A stretch of 64,000 nucleotides of DNA. Source: Verrucomicrobiota bacterium (GTDB lineage: Bacteria > Verrucomicrobiota > Verrucomicrobiia > JADLBR01). Each line of letters begins with the position of its first letter. Position 1 is the stretch's first letter. The notes under the pieces are model-generated. The model had not been told where the DNA came from and made no database searches. It saw only the letters and a program-made list of their open reading frames with translations. The position numbers and the translations under genes were made by a program. This document shows positions 60,802-64,000 of the stretch, piece after piece. The DNA lies in the NCBI GenBank assembly GCA_029560585.1, contig JAKQKQ010000335.1, forward strand, positions 1 to 64,000, read 5' to 3'.

Positions 60802-61767
60802 GTGGGAGGACACCGCATCCGCGAGGGTTTCGAGGGCCAGCGGCTTTTTGTGCTGCCGCCGGCGGTGCAGGCCCGATGCCGGAAACTGCCGGTCGTCCGT
60901 CAACTGCACGCGACCGATCTGGGACATTTCCCCGAGGCGCCAGGCCATTATGTGCAGCGGGCCAGGGGCCGACCGGAAGTGATCCTGATCTACTGCCCGC
61001 AGGGGGCGGGCTGGTGCCGGATGCGTGGGCGGCGCTGGATCGTTGGGGAAGGCGACGCGCTGTTCATCTCGTCCGGCACACCGCACACGTACGGTGCGGA
61101 CGCGCTCTCTCCGTGGTCGATCTACTGGGTCCATTTTGCGGGTCGCGAGACCAGCGAGTTTCTTGACGCACTCGGTGTGAGTTCGTCTTCGCCGATCCTC
61201 CACGCGCCCGATGCCCCGATCATCGTGGAGGCATTCGAGGAGATGCTCCGGTTCGTTCCACACGGCTATTCCGATGCCAGTCTGCTGGGGGTTTCGGCCG
61301 CCCTGGTGCGATTGCTGGGGCTGTTGCGCTGGCACCAGCGCGCCCCGGGACGGCGGGCGCGACATGGCGAGGAGAAAGTGCGCCGAAGCATCGAGCTGAT
61401 GCGAGAGCATATCGGGGGGCGCATGTCCGTAGCGGACCTCGCCCGACACGCCAAGCTGTCGCCCTCCCGGTATGCCCATCTGTTCCGCAGATTCGCGGCA
61501 TCCAGCCCCCTGGCCTTTTTTGCGCGCCTTAAGTTCCAACAGGCATGTCACTGGCTCGCGACGGGGGACGACAGCATCGGGGAAGTCGCGACGCGTCTGG
61601 GGTTTGATGATCCGTTGTACTTCTCGCGCGCGTTCCACCGGGTCGTCGGGATCTCGCCCAGCAAGTATCGGGAACATGCGATCGAGAGATCCGGGACGAC
61701 TAAGCCCGATGGGTCCCGGAAGAAGCGCCGATCACTGACTCGAAAACAGGGCGTAACGACCGAGTAG
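60802..61767 (+). CDS. AraC family transcriptional regulator
   Basis: 321 residues from GTG 60802, with a G-rich site upstream; the frame is open further 5' but overlaps the preceding gene. N-terminal cupin-like sugar-sensing domain (HYVQRARGRPEVILIYCPQG, GEGDALFISSGTPHTYGA, WSIYWVHFAG). C-terminal two helix-turn-helix units: MSVADLARHAKLSPSRYAHL and IGEVATRLGFDDPLYFSRAF, then GISPSKYREH. It likely controls nearby carbohydrate genes, such as the DUF5107 gene downstream. Confidence 0.93.
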   Translation: MGGHRIREGFEGQRLFVLPPAVQARCRKLPVVRQLHATDLGHFPEAPGHYVQRARGRPEVILIYCPQGAGWCRMRGRRWIVGEGDALFISSGTPHTYGADALSPWSIYWVHFAGRETSEFLDALGVSSSSPILHAPDAPIIVEAFEEMLRFVPHGYSDASLLGVSAALVRLLGLLRWHQRAPGRRARHGEEKVRRSIELMREHIGGRMSVADLARHAKLSPSRYAHLFRRFAASSPLAFFARLKFQQACHWLATGDDSIGEVATRLGFDDPLYFSRAFHRVVGISPSKYREHAIERSGTTKPDGSRKKRRSLTRKQGVTTE

Positions 61768-61787
61768 CGAAGGGCTTGCGCCCTTCG
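61768..61787. repeat. 20-bp palindrome, copy 2
   Basis: CGAAGGGCTTGCGCCCTTCG, identical to 15419-15438. It begins right after the AraC stop codon and may serve as a terminator there. Confidence 0.7.
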
Positions 61788-61923
61788 GTGTGGGCCGGGC
61801 GTTCGCCGAAGCCAGAATGTTGGCAAAATCGCCTCTGGCGATCGGCTTCGCCACGACTTTCCGCCCCGGTGGTGCCGCCCTCGGACGGCGTGGGATCTAG
61901 CCCGCCAATATCAGTCGCCGTGA

Positions 61924-61943
61924 GGCAGGCAATGCTGCCTGCC
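61924..61943. repeat. Perfect 8-bp hairpin
   Basis: GGCAGGCA-ATGC-TGCCTGCC. No T-run follows. It lies between the AraC gene and the DUF5107 gene. Confidence 0.55.
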
Positions 61944-62048
61944 GCGGCGCGCCCTGGCCGACAGCGCAGTCAGACGCAGCAGTTTTGTCCATATAATTGG
62001 CAATCGCGTCCATTCCCGAGGTCGCGTGGCGCGGTTACGATTTGCAAG

Positions 62049-64000
62049 ATGGATGGCGGTGCCAAGGCTGTGCGTGCTTGGGAGGAGGAGGTTGTCCTGC
62101 CGACCTACGAGCCATCCGCGCCCGACCGGAATCCGATGTTCTTGGAGAGGCGCGTGTACCAGGGCAGCAGTGGGCGCGTATATCCGCTTCCGTTCATTGA
62201 TCGCATCGCTGAGGAAAAGGTGCCGAGGCGATGGCGTGCGGTATGGCTGGAGAACGAGTACCTCCGCGTCATGATTCTGCCCGAGATCGGGGGACGGATC
62301 CACAGGATGGTGGATAAGACCAACGGGTATGATCTCATCTACTACCAGTCGGTGATAAAGCCGGCGCTGGTTGGGTTGGCGGGCCCATGGATCTCGGGGG
62401 GTATCGAGTTCAACTGGCCGCAGCACCATCGGCCGGCGACGTTCATGCCGGTGGATTTCCAGATCGAGCGGCACGGGGACGGCGCGGCGACGGTCTGGTG
62501 CTCGGACCATGATCCGATGGCGCGGATGAAAGGCATGCACGGCGTGTGCCTGCATCAGGGGCGGGCCATCGTGGAACTGAAGGTCCGTGCCTACAACCGC
62601 ACCCCCCACGTCCAGACGTTTCTCTGGTGGGCTAATGTCGCCACCCGTGTCCACGAGGCCTACCAGTCATTCTTTCCACCCGACGTGCGCTATGTCGCCG
62701 ATCACGCGCGGCGCGCGACCAGCGCGTACCCACTGTGCCGTGGGCGGTACTACGGTGTGGACTATGGGGGCCGGGCTCGTCGGGGCGTTCCGTTGTCGGA
62801 AAGGCCCGCGAGGTTCATCCCGCCGCATTCCGGGAGCAAGGATGGGAATCGAACGGCGAAAGCGATGCCGGGTTCGGCAGGGACGGGGCCATCGATATTC
62901 CAATCGGGCAATGGGGAGGGGGCCCCGATGTACGCGCCCAACGATCTTTCCTGGTACGCGAACATCCCCGTGCCGACCTCGTACATGTGCATGGGATCGG
63001 CGGAAGATTTCTTTGGCGGGTATGACCATGCGGCGGGCGCGGGGATCATCCATATTGCCAATCATCACATCTCTCCCGGCAAGAAGCAGTGGACCTGGGG
63101 CAATCATGAATTTGGCTACGCCTGGGACAGGAATCTGTCGGATGACGAGGGGCCATATATCGAGATCATGGCAGGGGTGTACACGGACAATCAGCCAGAT
63201 TTTTCGTTCCTGATGCCGGGCGAGACGAAATCGTGGAGCCAGTACTGGTATCCGATTCGAGGGACTGGGCCGGCGCAGGCCGCAAACCTGAATGGCGCCG
63301 CGAGCCTGAATGTCGGCTCGGCGCGGATTCGGGTGGGCGTTTCGGTGACCTCCGAGTGCGTCGGCGCGAAGGTGAGGCTCGAGCGCCCGGGAGGCGCGAC
63401 CATGGAGTGGGACGCGGATCTGGCGCCGGGGCGACCTTTTTTGGTCGAATGCCCACAACCCAAGAAACGATGGCCGAACACAGGGGTGACGCTCCGCGTT
63501 CTCGATCGGACCGGGAAAGAGATCCTTTCGCACGAGAGCAAGAAACGTGCAGCGGGGCGTGTGCCTCCCGGCGCCGAGGAACCGCCGTCGCCCAGGGCGG
63601 TGGCGAGCGCGGATGAGCTGTACCTGATCGGTCTCCACCTCGCGCAGTACCGGCATGCGACGCGCTGCCCCACGCACTATTGGCGAGAGGCGCTACGGCG
63701 CGATCCGGGGGATGCGCGCTGCAACAACGCGGTCGGGGCGTGGCATCTTCGGCGCGGTGAATTTCTGGAGGCCGAGGGATATCTCCGGGCGGCGATCGCG
63801 CGGCTGACTGCGCGAAACGCGAACCCTTACAATGGGGAGCCATACTATAACTTGGGTTTGTGCCTCAGGTACCTGATCGACCTTGCGCCCGCGTCCAGGG
63901 AGGATGGATCCTGTGACCTCTTTGATGAGGCCTATGCGGCGTTTTATAAGGCCACTTGGAACAACGCCTGGCGAGCCGCGGGATTCCACGCGCTCGCGGA
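62049..64000 (+). CDS. DUF5107 domain protein, cut by the window end
   Basis: 650 residues visible from ATG 62049, no stop before the end of the window. DUF5107 sequence: YPLPFIDRIAEEKVPRRWRA, LENEYLRVMILPEIGGRIHR, GLAGPWISGGIEFNWPQHHR, FLWWANVATRVHEAYQSFFP and WGNHEFGYAWDRNLSDDEGP. After about residue 510 the sequence becomes helical (ADELYLIGLHLAQYRHATRC, ALRRDPGDARCNNAVGAWHL, EPYYNLGLCLRYL), consistent with tetratricopeptide repeats. No signal peptide. The N-terminal fold is like that of aldose-epimerase-type sugar-binding proteins; the reaction is unknown. It follows an AraC regulator. Confidence 0.9.
   Translation, partial: MDGGAKAVRAWEEEVVLPTYEPSAPDRNPMFLERRVYQGSSGRVYPLPFIDRIAEEKVPRRWRAVWLENEYLRVMILPEIGGRIHRMVDKTNGYDLIYYQSVIKPALVGLAGPWISGGIEFNWPQHHRPATFMPVDFQIERHGDGAATVWCSDHDPMARMKGMHGVCLHQGRAIVELKVRAYNRTPHVQTFLWWANVATRVHEAYQSFFPPDVRYVADHARRATSAYPLCRGRYYGVDYGGRARRGVPLSERPARFIPPHSGSKDGNRTAKAMPGSAGTGPSIFQSGNGEGAPMYAPNDLSWYANIPVPTSYMCMGSAEDFFGGYDHAAGAGIIHIANHHISPGKKQWTWGNHEFGYAWDRNLSDDEGPYIEIMAGVYTDNQPDFSFLMPGETKSWSQYWYPIRGTGPAQAANLNGAASLNVGSARIRVGVSVTSECVGAKVRLERPGGATMEWDADLAPGRPFLVECPQPKKRWPNTGVTLRVLDRTGKEILSHESKKRAAGRVPPGAEEPPSPRAVASADELYLIGLHLAQYRHATRCPTHYWREALRRDPGDARCNNAVGAWHLRRGEFLEAEGYLRAAIARLTARNANPYNGEPYYNLGLCLRYLIDLAPASREDGSCDLFDEAYAAFYKATWNNAWRAAGFHALA

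Noticed and set aside
1-64000. tRNA and rRNA genes
   Set aside because: None recognised by eye in intergenic regions; a dedicated search could still find a short one.

Overview
The window is a GC-rich bacterial chromosome segment, most likely from a member of the PVC superphylum and best fitting Verrucomicrobiota. The basis is the content: five complete type I sulfatases plus a sixth fused one, TAT-exported Gfo/Idh/MocA oxidoreductases, an ECF sigma factor paired with a FecR-LamG membrane protein, a XylR/AraC regulator, and a C-terminal 'YTIETSTNLLDW' segment (38085-40703) of the kind common on exported verrucomicrobial proteins. This placement is inference from gene content; no rRNA or ribosomal protein gene is present.

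Layout. 1-141: the 3' end of an IS element running off the left edge. 198-11366 (-): a tight operon read right to left, sigma factor > FecR-LamG > sulfatase > sulfatase > sulfatase/toroid fusion > clan GH-A hydrolase > sulfatase, with an EF-hand protein just upstream. 11906-15351 (-): aminotransferase, TerC-type transporter, oxidoreductase; ilvE diverges from it at 15510. 16775-20195 (-): a CSSSR sulfatase and a PQQ-type beta-propeller. 20584-22011: a complete IS with doubled end motifs and a frameshifted transposase. 22068-27693 (+): secreted protein, ExbB, ExbD, TonB-like protein, zinc-ribbon membrane protein, GuaB3, GuaA. 28095-36452: exported nitrilase, two oxidoreductases divergent from a XylR/AraC regulator, a GH106-type rhamnosidase. 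36449-45442: beta-helix pectinase-like proteins, an agarase-like hydrolase and a GH78 rhamnosidase. 45648-47695 (-): sulfatase translationally coupled to a SET-domain methyltransferase. 47831-53243 (+): ABC-F ATPase, DUF362 protein, exported TIM-barrel hydrolase-like protein. 53329-58874 (-): two large exported polysaccharide-active-looking proteins. 59068-64000 (+): endonuclease III-like protein, membrane-anchored protein with LTPEQ motifs, AraC regulator and a DUF5107 protein cut by the window end.

Working model (inference): the region is a dispersed polysaccharide-utilisation locus for a sulfated, rhamnose- and uronate-containing glycan. Exported sulfatases remove sulfate, GH78/GH106 rhamnosidases and beta-helix enzymes cut the chain, Gfo/Idh/MocA enzymes process released sugars, and the ECF sigma/FecR-LamG pair and the two AraC-type regulators respond to substrate. 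ExbBD/TonB would power uptake, but no TonB-dependent receptor is encoded here.

Intergenic DNA is rich in short palindromic repeats of at least five kinds, including 50-bp REPIN-like elements. I saw no rRNA, tRNA, CRISPR array or recognisable riboswitch.
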